Positions 1 through 8,558 of a DNA stretch of 64,000 bases are shown here, one piece after another. The position numbers were made by a program, and so were the translations under genes. This DNA comes from JALYGY01 sp963800975 (GTDB lineage: Bacteria; Actinomycetota; Rubrobacteria; Rubrobacterales; Rubrobacteraceae). Within the stretch, counting starts at the first letter, position 1. Every line of letters begins with the position of its first letter. The stretch is from positions 868,001-932,000 of the forward strand of contig CAWDDB010000008.1 in assembly GCA_963800975.1 (NCBI GenBank), written 5' to 3'. The notes beneath the pieces are model-generated. The model made no database searches. It was given only the letters and a program-made list of their open reading frames with translations, and was not told where the DNA came from.

Positions 1-339
1 CTGGGCCCTGATCCGGCCGTCCCCGACCTCCAGGATCTGGTTCATCCTGGTCATGTCCAGCACGACGCCGCCCCTGAGGGGCACCGCCTGACCGTAGTTG
101 CCGGTGCCAGCCCCCCTCACCGTAACGGGGACGCCGTGCTCTCCGGCTATCCGCAGCACGGCCTTGACATCTTCCTCATCCTCGGCGAACACGCCCACGT
201 CAGCGATCCTGTCGTCCAGCTGCTCCTGCAGGATCTGCGAGTAACTGTAGAAATCCCGCGAGAGCCGCTGGCGCTTTTCGCGGTCCGTTACGATCTTGCC
301 TTCCCCCAGTGCTCTTTTCAGCTCGTCCATGAAAGCCAT
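1..339 (-). CDS. FAD-binding (PCMH-type) oxidoreductase, N-terminal part, cut by window edge
   Basis: The 113 visible codons start at an ATG (337-339) preceded by a good GGAGG ribosome binding site. They carry the first half of a PCMH-type FAD domain: a short helix with conserved aromatic residues, the strand VGVFAEDEEDVKAVLRIA, then the flavin loop VTVRGAGTGNYGQAVPLRGG, followed by the VVLDMTRMNQI strand. This is the GlcD/D-lactate dehydrogenase/oxygen-dependent FAD oxidase superfamily; the substrate cannot be read from this part. It is the last visible gene of a minus-strand run and begins 11 bases after the creatininase-family gene, so the two are probably co-translated. The C-terminal two thirds lie outside the window. 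Confidence 0.85.
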   Translation of the reverse strand, partial: MAFMDELKRALGEGKIVTDREKRQRLSRDFYSYSQILQEQLDDRIADVGVFAEDEEDVKAVLRIAGEHGVPVTVRGAGTGNYGQAVPLRGGVVLDMTRMNQILEVGDGRIRAQ

Positions 340-350
340 CGATCCTCCGT

Positions 351-1124
351 CTACTCGGAGACAAATCGCAGTGCAGAGAACTCGAGCAAAGCCCTCCTGG
401 TCAGCCGCACGGCGTCCTCGAAGTACGCGCGGCCCTCCTCGGCGTTCGCACCGGACGGATCTCCGAGCACACCGTCCGCGGCGAGGTCGCCGGAAAGCCA
501 GGCGACACTCTGGGGTCCGGCGAAGGCGAGTAGGCCTTCTCCGTCGAGTAGCTTGTGAACGCGGCCGGTCGCTGCGCCAAGGTCCACAAGCTCCGGGCGC
601 AGGTGGAGCATCACGGAGGTCTCTAGCCTGCCGGCGTGAATGCCGTAGCGGATCTCGTCCGGATCTATCTCCGGGCTCTTTGCCTCGCCGAAGACGACGG
701 ACAACGGGTTGAGGGCGGCGACCATCAGGCCGTGACGGACCCTGATGTCCCTGGCGGCCACGCCGAGGAGCGCCAGGTTTCCGCCGTGGGCGTTGAGAAA
801 CGCGAGCCGCGAGAACCCGGCCCGCGAGACGCTCCCGGCGATCTCGTCCAGCACCCGTAGCAGGGTCTCGGACCCGAGCGTTATGGTGCCGGGGAAACGG
901 ATGTGCTCGTTGCTCTTCCCGTAGGACAGCGTCGGCAGCCTCCAGACGAACGGCGGCTCCCCCGCGTCGACGGCGGCCGCTAACGCTTCGGCCATCAGGG
1001 CGTCGGTTGCGAGCGGCAGGTGCGGGCCGTGCTGCTCTACGGCGCCGATCGGCAGGAGCGCGACCGCGCCCTCCGTTGCTACCTCCGGCACCCTCGGGGC
1101 CGGAAGGTCGGGCAGGTACGGCAC
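351..1124 (-). CDS. creatininase family protein
   Basis: 257 residues, GTG start with GGAAGGAG upstream. The N-terminal signature LPIGAVEQHGPHLPLATD is the metal-binding block of the creatininase family (creatinine amidohydrolase, ArfB formamide hydrolase, MftE peptidase); AFLNAHGGN and the downstream E/H residues complete the usual dinuclear metal site. The family opens cyclic or linear amide bonds. Genome context (amidohydrolase, MFS and NCS1 transporters upstream, FAD oxidase downstream) favours a catabolic amidohydrolase over the mycofactocin or riboflavin-type members, but the exact substrate is not visible. It lies 61 bases after the permease gene. Confidence 0.85.
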   Translation of the reverse strand: MPYLPDLPAPRVPEVATEGAVALLPIGAVEQHGPHLPLATDALMAEALAAAVDAGEPPFVWRLPTLSYGKSNEHIRFPGTITLGSETLLRVLDEIAGSVSRAGFSRLAFLNAHGGNLALLGVAARDIRVRHGLMVAALNPLSVVFGEAKSPEIDPDEIRYGIHAGRLETSVMLHLRPELVDLGAATGRVHKLLDGEGLLAFAGPQSVAWLSGDLAADGVLGDPSGANAEEGRAYFEDAVRLTRRALLEFSALRFVSE

Positions 1125-1185
1125 GCTCAGGCTCCTTCCCGGTCAGCTTACCCGCGGCCGGCTCAGTATAGCCAGGGGAAGTGCC

Positions 1186-2637
1186 TCACGTGATCGAGGC
1201 TATCTGCTCGGCCGAGATCTCCTCGTACTGCCTCCCTGGTCTGGCCCCGGCCGAGAGGGACTCGAACCTTGGCGCGAGGATCCGCACGGTTACGTAGTAG
1301 CCGATCCCCGCCGCGAAGAACGTGACCAGCGGTGGCACGAACTGCTGCGGCACGACGTTGTAGATCCCGGCCCCGATAAAGATCCAGGCCACGGCCACGA
1401 GGTTGAACCCCCAGGTGTACCAGTAGGGCCCGTCCCGGTCGAAGAGCGCGAGCACGTCGATGCGCATCCGCTTGATGGACATGTAGTCGAAGATGAGGAC
1501 CCCCGCCACAGGCACGAACAGGGTCCCGACCGCGAAGGCCAGCTCGCCGAACCGGTTGATGATGCTCTCGGGGAAAAGCGAGAGCGCGACGCCGCCGACG
1601 CTCACCACCAAGGTTGCCCAGAACCTCCCGACGTTCGTAAAGGCGTTGGAGATGGCGAGCCCCCCCGTGTACAGGTTGAGCACGTTTATCGTCCAGTTGT
1701 CCAGCACGACGACGACCAGCACGAGAAACAGGATGATGCCGCTGCTGGTCACGGTGGTGATCACCTCGAAGGTGTTGTCCACCTCGCCGCGGGTGGCGGC
1801 CGCCCCGTAGGCGCCAAAGATGGACGTCACGGTTACGCCGACGAAGGCGGCGGCCAACGTCCCGAGCCACATATCGAGCCTGGTGCTCGAGTAGCGGCAG
1901 AAGTCCGCCGCGTCGGTGGTCAGGTTGATCCAGGTGGCCAGCTGCGAAGTAAACCAGACCACGAACACCCCCCAGGCCCAGCCGACCTCGCCGCCGTAGC
2001 TGAAGACCTCGGCCGGCGCGAACCCCGGCTCGTCGTGCGTCGCGAGCACGATGAACAGGATCGTCAGGATGACTATCTTGGCGGGGAAGGCGAACCGGGA
2101 GAGGTTCTTGAGGAACCCGTAACCGAAGAGAGCCACAGCCACCTGCAGTACCGCGAACACGAGGCTTACCGTTACGAGGGATACTTCCACCCCGAGCCAG
2201 GACTGGAAGACGGCTGTGATGGCGACGGCCCCCGCGATGGTCTGCAACGCGAAGAAAAAGATGGACCCGATGACGCGGACCACGGAGGCTATCCACTTCG
2301 CGCCACGGATCCCGAAGGTCATCCGCGTCGACACGAGACCGGGGAGCCCGTAGTCGACGCCAACGGTCGCCATGATCAGGTACGGGATGTAGACGACCAG
2401 CACGCCGAGCGTGATCGCCGTGACCGCGGCCCAGAACGAAAGCCCCGCCGCCACGGCGAGCCCAGCGATGAGTATCTGGGCCGGGTTGATGATGAAGTTG
2501 ACGACTATGAAGAAGATGTCGTACGACTTGACGGTCTTGAGGTGCTCGGGTATCGGTTCCACGCCGAACTGCTCGACGCCCTTCGGTTGGCGATACTTTT
2601 GCGCCAACCGATCAGTCGCAGCTTCCCTCTCCACCAT
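1186..2637 (-). CDS. NCS1-family nucleobase/allantoin-type permease
   Basis: 483 residues, ATG start with GGGAGG four bases upstream. About twelve hydrophobic segments follow a short polar N-terminus; the early block AAVTAITLGVLVVYIPYLI followed by GVDYGLPGLVSTRMTFGIRG matches the purine-cytosine permease/NCS1 family, which imports cytosine, purines, allantoin, hydantoin or thiamine precursors with Na+ or H+. Located in the membrane. In the run it sits between the MFS transporter and the creatininase-family gene, so it probably supplies the N-heterocyclic or ureide substrate of the cluster. The substrate is inferred only from context. Confidence 0.85.
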   Translation of the reverse strand: MVEREAATDRLAQKYRQPKGVEQFGVEPIPEHLKTVKSYDIFFIVVNFIINPAQILIAGLAVAAGLSFWAAVTAITLGVLVVYIPYLIMATVGVDYGLPGLVSTRMTFGIRGAKWIASVVRVIGSIFFFALQTIAGAVAITAVFQSWLGVEVSLVTVSLVFAVLQVAVALFGYGFLKNLSRFAFPAKIVILTILFIVLATHDEPGFAPAEVFSYGGEVGWAWGVFVVWFTSQLATWINLTTDAADFCRYSSTRLDMWLGTLAAAFVGVTVTSIFGAYGAAATRGEVDNTFEVITTVTSSGIILFLVLVVVVLDNWTINVLNLYTGGLAISNAFTNVGRFWATLVVSVGGVALSLFPESIINRFGELAFAVGTLFVPVAGVLIFDYMSIKRMRIDVLALFDRDGPYWYTWGFNLVAVAWIFIGAGIYNVVPQQFVPPLVTFFAAGIGYYVTVRILAPRFESLSAGARPGRQYEEISAEQIASIT

Positions 2638-2741
2638 CTATCCTCCCAGATCACGCTACCCAGCAGGCAACCTTCATTGTAATTAGGCGCATGAGTTACA
2701 CGCAACGCGAGCCGGACGTCCGGTTGCCGCCGGCCGGGGCG

Positions 2742-4130
2742 TCATCCGGCCTGGCGAGCGTGGTCCGCGCCCAGCCCCTCGGCGGAGATATCTTCGAGGG
2801 TTCTGCCCCTCGTGGAGAGGCCGAACACCAGGATCGCGAGGACGCCGGCTGCCAGGACCGCCGTGGTCATAAGGAAGACCCCGCCGAAGCCTATGGAACC
2901 GTAGGCCAGCCCGATGGCTATCGGGGACAGGATACCGCCGACCCTTCCGAAGGCCGAGGCGGCCCCCATCCCGGTGGAGCGCACGGCCGTCGGGTATACC
3001 TCCGGGGTGTAGGAGTAGACGGCCGCGTAGGTGCCGTTCATGAAGAAGGAGAGCAGCACGCCGAAGGCGATGATGCGGGCGGGGGTGTCGGCGGTGGACA
3101 TCAGGAGGGCCGCGACGGCGCCGCCGGTCAGGTACAACCCCATCGTCCACTTGCGGTCCAGGTACTCCCCAACGAAGGCGGCGGTGTAGTACCCGGGGAT
3201 CTGGGCGACGTAGATCGCCAGCGAGAACGCGAAGCTGTCGGCGATCGAGTATCCCTGTTGCACCAGGAGAGTCGGTATCCACGTAAAAAAGCCGTAGTAG
3301 GAGAAAGTGATCGCGAACCAGATAGCCCAGGTGCTCGCGGTGACGCGGGCCAGCGCTCCCCTCCACAGCGAGAGGAGGTTCGAAAAAACGGACCCCGAGG
3401 GGGTCGAGCTTGCCGGCGGGACCTCGACCTCATCGACCAGGGGCAGCGGTTGCCCGGTGCGGCGTTCGATCTCCTCCTCGAAGCCACTCACCACCCGCTC
3501 CGCTTCCTCGCCGCGGCCGTGTTCGAGGAGCCAGCGCGGGGACTCCGGTATCGAGCGTCGCCACCACAGGATCATGACTATGGGGACGGCGCTTATGACC
3601 TGCACCCAGCGCCAGCCGGCCGGCACGTTGGGGACTATGAGGTAGCCAAGGAGGGCGGCGAGTACGAACCCGAAGGAGAAGAAGCCAGCCAGCGCGCCGA
3701 TAAAGCGCCCGCGGAAGCGGCCCGAGACGAACTCTGACAGGAACGGCGCGATGATGGCGCTCTCGGCCCCCGTGCCGAAGCCCGCCACCACCCTCGACCA
3801 GAACAGGAAGCCCCAGGAAGGGGATAGCGCGGCCACCAGCGAGGCGCCGGCGTAGATCCCGAGGGCCCAGATCATGACCTGCTTGCGTCCGATCAGGTCG
3901 CCCAGCACCCCGGCAGAGAGCGCCCCGAAGAGGTAGCCGATAAGCACCGAGCTGCCGAGCAAACCGGTCTGTCCGGACGAAAGGGCGAAGACCGCCGTCG
4001 CCGAAGGCAGGATGAAGGCGACCAGGGCCGCGTCCATGCCGTCGAAGGTGTAGCCCAGACCTCCCTGAAACAGGAGCCGCCACTGCGGACGCGCCATCGG
4101 GAGCCGCTCGAGCCTCTGCAGAACGCTCAC
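2742..4130 (-). CDS. MFS transporter, metabolite:H+ symporter type
   Basis: 462 residues, GTG start. Twelve predicted membrane segments with the major facilitator loop GDLIGRKQVMIW between segments 2 and 3 and the second-half counterpart GEYLDRKWTMG. N-terminal GYTFDGMDAALVAFILP and the motif RVVAGFGTGAESAIIAPFLSE place it with the sugar/aromatic acid:H+ symporters (SP/AAHS groups, also the hydantoin and nicotinate transporters). It lies 40 bases after the amidohydrolase gene and 104 bases before the NCS1 permease gene; two different importers in one catabolic run suggest more than one substrate or an import/export pair. Confidence 0.85.
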   Translation of the reverse strand: MSVLQRLERLPMARPQWRLLFQGGLGYTFDGMDAALVAFILPSATAVFALSSGQTGLLGSSVLIGYLFGALSAGVLGDLIGRKQVMIWALGIYAGASLVAALSPSWGFLFWSRVVAGFGTGAESAIIAPFLSEFVSGRFRGRFIGALAGFFSFGFVLAALLGYLIVPNVPAGWRWVQVISAVPIVMILWWRRSIPESPRWLLEHGRGEEAERVVSGFEEEIERRTGQPLPLVDEVEVPPASSTPSGSVFSNLLSLWRGALARVTASTWAIWFAITFSYYGFFTWIPTLLVQQGYSIADSFAFSLAIYVAQIPGYYTAAFVGEYLDRKWTMGLYLTGGAVAALLMSTADTPARIIAFGVLLSFFMNGTYAAVYSYTPEVYPTAVRSTGMGAASAFGRVGGILSPIAIGLAYGSIGFGGVFLMTTAVLAAGVLAILVFGLSTRGRTLEDISAEGLGADHARQAG

Positions 4131-4170
4131 ATTTTCGCTTCCCGGGCCAGGTGGGCCGGCAGTGGACGCT

Positions 4171-5412
4171 TCATCGGTCTCCGAGGTCGTTCTTTACGAT
4201 CCTGCCGCCCTTCATGATCAGCTTGAGGTTGGTCGGTTCCTGAAATACGGACATATCTTCCAGGGGGTTCCCGTCGACCACAAGGAGGTCAGCGAGCTTG
4301 CCGCTCTGCACCGTTCCGATCTCGCCTTCCAGGCCGAACAGCTCGGCGTTGGTCCTGGTTGCTGAAACCAGGCTCTCCATCGGGCTCATTACCTCGGTCT
4401 TGATCTCGAGCTCGCGCGCCTTGCGCTCCTGCAAGGGCCCCAGGAGATCGGAGCCAGAGGCGATCTTCGCGCCGGCCTCGTAGGCGAACCGGAGCGCCCT
4501 GATGCCTACCTCGCGCGCCTCGTCTATCTTGCGGATCACGGCGTCAGGAACGCCGAAGCTCTTGCCTTCGTCCGAGAGCGCCTCGTAGGTGACCAGCGTC
4601 GGCACCAGGTAGGCCCCCGACTCGGCGATCAGGCGCGCCGTCTCCTCGTCGATCAGGTTGCCGTGTTCTATCGAGCGGACCCCCGCGTGCAGGCAGTTCC
4701 TCACGCTACCGTCGTTGTAGGCGTGTGCCATGACGTAGGTGCGGGCCGCCTCGGCCTCTTCCACGGCCGCTCGCAGCTCCTCGAGGGAGTACTGGGTCGC
4801 CGAGAGCTCGTCGGCTGGCGACATCGCGCCGCCGCTCGCCATCACCTTGATCTGGTCCGCCCCGAGCCTGAGCTGCTCGCGCGCTGCGCGTCTCACCTCG
4901 GCAACCCCGTCGCAGACCACGGAGCGCATCCCGGCCGTGGGGCAGATGATCTCAGGCGGCTGGGTCTCGCTCATGCGCCGCCAGTCACCGTGCCCGCCGG
5001 TCTGCGAGAGCGGCCTGTCGCTCACGAGAAGCCGCGGTCCCTGGACTATCCCCTGCTCCACGGCCGCCTTGAAGCTCCAGTCCGTCCCGCCCGCGTCGCG
5101 CACGGTCGTGAACCCCTGCATCAGCGTGTCCTCGAGAATCCGCGCCATCAAGAGCGCCGTCAGGTTGGAAGGCCGCTCTCTGTGCTGGTCGAGAATGTTG
5201 ACGTCGACGGCCCCGATGTGGACGTGAGCGTCGGTTAGCCCCGGCAGGAGCGTCATCCCCGCGCAGTCTACGGCGACATCGTACCGGCCGTCAGGGACCG
5301 ATTCCCCGAGATGGACGGCCTTGATCCTCTCGCCCTCGACGACGACGGATGCGCGGTCGTGTGGCTCGGGTCCGGCGCAGTCTATAAGGAGCGCGTTCGT
5401 GAATAGCGTGCT
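4171..5412 (-). CDS. metal-dependent amidohydrolase (imidazolonepropionase/prolidase-like); start codon not found
   Basis: The catalytic barrel is clear: PGLTDAHVHIG (metal HxH), ADQIKVMASGG (bridging lysine region), MAHAYND, SIEHGNLID and ASGSDLL (late aspartate). A further 52 in-frame residues upstream of the first ATG (5256) form the normal N-terminal sandwich (STLFTNALLIDCAG ... VVVEGERIKAV), so translation must start near or above 5412. No ATG, GTG or TTG is in frame there; an ATG at 5433-5435 behind a GAGG sequence is in another frame, which would fit a one-base error. Family members hydrolyse cyclic amides, amidines or dipeptides. First gene of the catabolic cluster. Confidence 0.8.
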   Translation of the reverse strand, partial: STLFTNALLIDCAGPEPHDRASVVVEGERIKAVHLGESVPDGRYDVAVDCAGMTLLPGLTDAHVHIGAVDVNILDQHRERPSNLTALLMARILEDTLMQGFTTVRDAGGTDWSFKAAVEQGIVQGPRLLVSDRPLSQTGGHGDWRRMSETQPPEIICPTAGMRSVVCDGVAEVRRAAREQLRLGADQIKVMASGGAMSPADELSATQYSLEELRAAVEEAEAARTYVMAHAYNDGSVRNCLHAGVRSIEHGNLIDEETARLIAESGAYLVPTLVTYEALSDEGKSFGVPDAVIRKIDEAREVGIRALRFAYEAGAKIASGSDLLGPLQERKARELEIKTEVMSPMESLVSATRTNAELFGLEGEIGTVQSGKLADLLVVDGNPLEDMSVFQEPTNLKLIMKGGRIVKNDLGDR

Positions 5413-5563
5413 CTCGGCCGTCCTGTTCTCCCCATCCTCGCCGCTCGGTCTGCGTGCTGGTTCGAAAGTTACCCCTCGGCCGGACCAGACGCAACCGCGG
5501 CCCGGACATCCGGAGCGAAGGTTGGCCGTGGGTAGGACGCGGCTAGTCAGCCGTTGCGAGCGC

Positions 5564-6448
5564 TCACGCTTCGGCCCTCTCCCTTCCGCGCAGGCGCAGA
5601 CCGGTGACGAGTGAGACGCTGTAGAGGATGATGCCTAGTCCCAGGAGGGTCCCCAGGCCGAACGGCTCATCCAGGAGCAATACGCCGAAGATAAGGCCAA
5701 AGATCGGCACCAGGAGCGTCACGGTGGAGGTGCTGGTCGGGCCGACGTTGCGGATCAGGCGGTAGTAAAGCATGTAGGCCACCGCGGTAGAGAGCAGGGC
5801 TAGCGCGAGCACCGAGAGAATCGCGGTCGCGGAGGGCCGTACTTCGGGGATGCCCACGGCGGCAAGCGGCAGCATGATCGTCGTGGCGGCGATCTGCTGG
5901 CCAACGGCTATCGTCAGCGGGGGCATGCCGACGAAGGTCCGTTTGGCGTAGACCGCGGCAACGCCGTAGGAGAGCGAGGCCGCGAGCATTGCTCCGACCG
6001 CGAGCAGGACGGCCAGGTCCAGTTCGACGGGATCCCACCCTACGAGCACCGTCACGCCTACCGTGCCGAGCAACACCCCGAGGATTTTTCGCGTCGTCAG
6101 GGCGTCGCCCATCCAGACCGCCGCCACGATCGCCGTGAACATAACTGTCGTGGAGTTCAGGATGGCCGCGAGCGAAGCGGTCAGGTAAAGCTCCGCCGCG
6201 CTTATGAGGGAGAATGGGAGCGCCGCGTTTACCGTGGCCAGGAGGAAGAATTGCTTCCAGCGACCTCGCAGCTTCTGCAGGCGCCCCAGGGCCACCGCCG
6301 CGATGACGAGCGCCACCGCCGCGAGTCCCACGCGCAACTCCACGAGAAAGACGGGCCCGAGCTCGGGCACGGCAACGCGGATAAAGATGAAAGACGCGCC
6401 CCACAGCGCTCCGAGCAGGAGCAGCGCCCCGAAGTCGCGCGCCCCCAC
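5564..6448 (-). CDS. EamA/DMT-superfamily membrane transporter
   Basis: 294 residues with about ten membrane segments arranged as two EamA halves (RhaT/YdcZ-like drug/metabolite transporter). The first half starts LLLGALWGASFIFIRVAVPELGP, a typical EamA opening; the second half contains GVAAVYAKRTFVG and the closing LLDEPFGLGTLLGLGIILYSV. GTG start lies immediately after the TAG stop of the alkyltransferase gene (TAGGTG), so it should be translationally coupled to it. Probable exporter of a small metabolite; substrate unknown. Its place in a sigma factor/alkyl-repair operon may mean export of a genotoxic compound, which is inference. Confidence 0.85.
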   Translation of the reverse strand: MGARDFGALLLLGALWGASFIFIRVAVPELGPVFLVELRVGLAAVALVIAAVALGRLQKLRGRWKQFFLLATVNAALPFSLISAAELYLTASLAAILNSTTVMFTAIVAAVWMGDALTTRKILGVLLGTVGVTVLVGWDPVELDLAVLLAVGAMLAASLSYGVAAVYAKRTFVGMPPLTIAVGQQIAATTIMLPLAAVGIPEVRPSATAILSVLALALLSTAVAYMLYYRLIRNVGPTSTSTVTLLVPIFGLIFGVLLLDEPFGLGTLLGLGIILYSVSLVTGLRLRGRERAEA

Positions 6449-7243
6449 CTACGCCGCCGCCACGGGGCGGCACACCTTGCACGGACGGTAGCCGGCCTCC
6501 GTGGCCTTCCTGACGCTGCGGAACGTTCGGCGGTTCTCCGACCGTATTCTCTTCGCGTTGTGGCAGGTGGCGTGGCAGACGACGCCGGTGGTCGGCGTCG
6601 CCACGTAGGGCGAGCCGGAGATCTCCTCCGGCGAGACGCCCTCGGCCCTCAGCAGCCTGACCTTCTCGCCGGCCCCGAACGCGTAGTTGCCGGTGCTCCC
6701 ATCGTTGCGGACGACCCTGTGGCACGGGACGAGCAGCGGGATGGGGTTGTTCGCCATGACGTTGCCGACGGCCCGCGAGGCACCGGGGGATCCCGCTTCG
6801 CTCGCCACCCAGCCGTAGGGACGTACCTCGCCGCGCGCGATGCCCTTTACCGCCTCTAGCACGCGCCGCTGGAACTCCGTCGTACCGCTCAGGTCCACAG
6901 GCACCTCCACCCGCTCGCCGGCGAGCGCCGCCGCCACCCTCTGCGAGAGATCCGTGACCTCGTCGCTTCCCAAAGGCGTGACGAACCTGCCGAACCGATC
7001 GCGGTACCCCCTGGCAAACTCAGAACCCGAGACGGCGGGGGCGAGGTACCGTATCCCTTCCCGCCCGGCCGCGACGTACACCGGCCCGAGCGGGGACTCG
7101 ACCGTGAAATAGGAATCGGTCGAGCCGGCCAAGACGCCGTCCACCAACACGTCCGGCTCCTGCTCAGGCGTGATCCACGAGGCGCTCTTGCGCAACGAGG
7201 AGATCACGCGCCCGGTCTCGTGGTTCCGGTAGGTTTCGTTCAT
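6449..7243 (-). CDS. O6-alkylguanine-DNA alkyltransferase with C-terminal Ada zinc domain (permuted Ada)
   Basis: 264 residues. Residues about 45-90 are the alkyltransferase N-domain, 120-200 the DNA-binding and active-site domain with LLVPCHRVVRNDG (acceptor Cys174). Residues 213-260 then form a complete Ada zinc/methyl-phosphotriester domain: TTGVVC...C with C223, C227, C255 and C258 (GYRPCKVC). In E. coli Ada this domain is N-terminal and followed by AraC HTH; here it follows the alkyltransferase and no AraC domain is present. The ATG (7243) overlaps the sigma factor stop as TGATG, so I start here and not at upstream in-frame codons. Repairs alkylated DNA; may also sense alkylation. Confidence 0.88.
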   Translation of the reverse strand: MNETYRNHETGRVISSLRKSASWITPEQEPDVLVDGVLAGSTDSYFTVESPLGPVYVAAGREGIRYLAPAVSGSEFARGYRDRFGRFVTPLGSDEVTDLSQRVAAALAGERVEVPVDLSGTTEFQRRVLEAVKGIARGEVRPYGWVASEAGSPGASRAVGNVMANNPIPLLVPCHRVVRNDGSTGNYAFGAGEKVRLLRAEGVSPEEISGSPYVATPTTGVVCHATCHNAKRIRSENRRTFRSVRKATEAGYRPCKVCRPVAAA

Positions 7244-7812
7244 CAGCGACCACCTCCTGGTTCCTGCACCAATAGCTTCCTGAGGCGGATCAGGCCCCTT
7301 CGTACGAGCGTCTTCGCGGTTCCCTCGGGCCACCCGGTCGCGGCACTGATCTCCGCGTAAGGCAGGTCCTGGAGGTAGCGCAGGCTCAGCGCGATCCGCT
7401 GCTTCTCGGGCAATCTCTGCAGCGCGTCCAGGACGTCCATGACGTCCTCGCGTTCCGCGTCGTGCCCGGTGCCGCCTAGGGCGGAGATCTCCTCCACCGG
7501 CACCTCGCGCCTCTGTCGCAAGCGGTTGCGGGCGACGTTTAGTGTGATGGAGTACATCCACGGACGCAGCCTCATCGCGCGCAGGCGCGCTTCGGGGTAA
7601 CGCCCGAGCGCCCCGAAGGCGCGCTCGAACGCGTCCTGCACCGCGTCCTCCGCGGCCCGCTCCTCGCGCAGAACGGAGAACGCGTAGCGGTACAGCTCGC
7701 GGTAGTGTCGCTCGACCAGGGCCCTTGGCGCCAGGGGATCCCCCTCCGCCAGCCTTTGCGCGAGCGGATCTAGGCCCTCCGCCAGGTTGTGCTGTCGCGT
7801 CGTCGTCTCCAT
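7243..7812 (-). CDS. ECF-type RNA polymerase sigma factor
   Basis: 189 residues. Region 2: ALVERHYRELYRYAFSVLREERAAEDAVQDAFERAF with the SITLNVARNRLRQRR DNA-opening helix; region 4: LQRLPEKQRIALSLRYLQDLPYAEISAATGWPEGTAKTLVRRG. Length and architecture match group IV (ECF) sigma factors. No anti-sigma gene follows; instead the stop codon overlaps the ATG of the alkyltransferase gene, and EamA follows that. The three genes therefore form an operon, and the sigma factor plausibly controls an alkylation or chemical stress response. The regulatory mechanism is not visible. Confidence 0.9.
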   Translation of the reverse strand: METTTRQHNLAEGLDPLAQRLAEGDPLAPRALVERHYRELYRYAFSVLREERAAEDAVQDAFERAFGALGRYPEARLRAMRLRPWMYSITLNVARNRLRQRREVPVEEISALGGTGHDAEREDVMDVLDALQRLPEKQRIALSLRYLQDLPYAEISAATGWPEGTAKTLVRRGLIRLRKLLVQEPGGGR

Positions 7813-7891
7813 ACCCCTTACAACACCCGAGCAGCCCAGAAAGTTTCACTCTGGCGCGCGAATTTCCCGGGCACGCCGCGAACGCTCCTGC

Positions 7892-8224
7892 CTACAGCGT
7901 GTCCGCGCCGGGCGCCGGAGCCTGCCCGGCCAGAACCTCGTAGTGCCGAACGGTCGGCTCGAAGCCCATCAGAAACCGCTCGTCCTCCGGATAGTACCTG
8001 GCCGTCTCGGGATCAGGGCCGGCGAAGCCCTCCACCGCCCGCATGGACTCCCAGAAGGAGACCGTCAGAAAATGCGCCTCATCGCCCTCGATCCTGCGCA
8101 ACAGGTAAACGCCACGGCTCCCCTCCGTCGCCCGGTAATCCGAGAGGCCGGTCTGTTCCAGATACTCGTGGTACTCGTCGGCCATCGCGGCAGCGGTCAC
8201 ACCGTGCCAGATCCTCACGATCAT
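7892..8224 (-). CDS. antibiotic biosynthesis monooxygenase-like (ABM/dimeric ferredoxin-like) protein
   Basis: 110 residues from the ATG at 8222-8224, which is followed by MIVRIWHGVT; an upstream in-frame ATG exists but adds only low-complexity residues and the GAGGA sequence sits before 8224. The pattern MIVRIWHGVTAAAMADEYHEYLEQTGL, then GSRGVYLLRR, HFLTVSFWESMRAVEGFAGPD and FLMGFEPTVRHYEVL is typical of the ABM fold: a small beta-alpha-beta protein with a conserved SFWES block. Members include small oxygenases and heme-degrading enzymes, but many have no known activity. Single gene between the sigma operon and azlCD. Confidence 0.7.
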   Translation of the reverse strand: MIVRIWHGVTAAAMADEYHEYLEQTGLSDYRATEGSRGVYLLRRIEGDEAHFLTVSFWESMRAVEGFAGPDPETARYYPEDERFLMGFEPTVRHYEVLAGQAPAPGADTL

Positions 8225-8249
8225 GGTCCTCCTCAACTTGGTGTTCGTC

Positions 8250-8558
8250 TCAGACAAAGGCCCTAACCAACGCGGTGGTGACGGCGGCAAGCAAGACGGC
8301 GACCAGCACCGGCGCCCGCAACGCGAGGGCGACGGCGGCCACCGCCACCCCGGCCGCCCGCTCGTCCACCACGAGCTGCCGATCCGCCCCGAAGGTCTCG
8401 GTCACCACGAGGGCCGCGAGCAACGCGGGCGCGAGCAGCGCTATCACGGAGACCGCGCGCGGCGGGAGCTCCCGCCCCCCCACGAGCACCGGCCCCGCGG
8501 CCTTGATGGCCGCGCTGGCGACTGCGACGGCGACGATCGTCACCCACAACGTCGTCAT
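8250..8558 (-). CDS. azlD: AzlD-family branched-chain amino acid exporter subunit
   Basis: 102 residues, four hydrophobic segments, short length and the RELPPRAVSVIALLAPALLAALVVTE block typical of AzlD/YgaH-type small subunits. The ATG overlaps the stop of the preceding azlC by four bases (ATGA), the classical arrangement. AzlD pairs with AzlC in the inner membrane to export branched-chain amino acids or analogues (BrnFE/AzlCD family). Confidence 0.85.
   Translation of the reverse strand: MTTLWVTIVAVAVASAAIKAAGPVLVGGRELPPRAVSVIALLAPALLAALVVTETFGADRQLVVDERAAGVAVAAVALALRAPVLVAVLLAAVTTALVRAFV

Noticed and set aside
2035..2682. Long plus-strand open frame opposite the NCS1 permease
   Set aside because: Composition follows the antisense of a GC-rich gene, no ribosome site, no recognisable motif.
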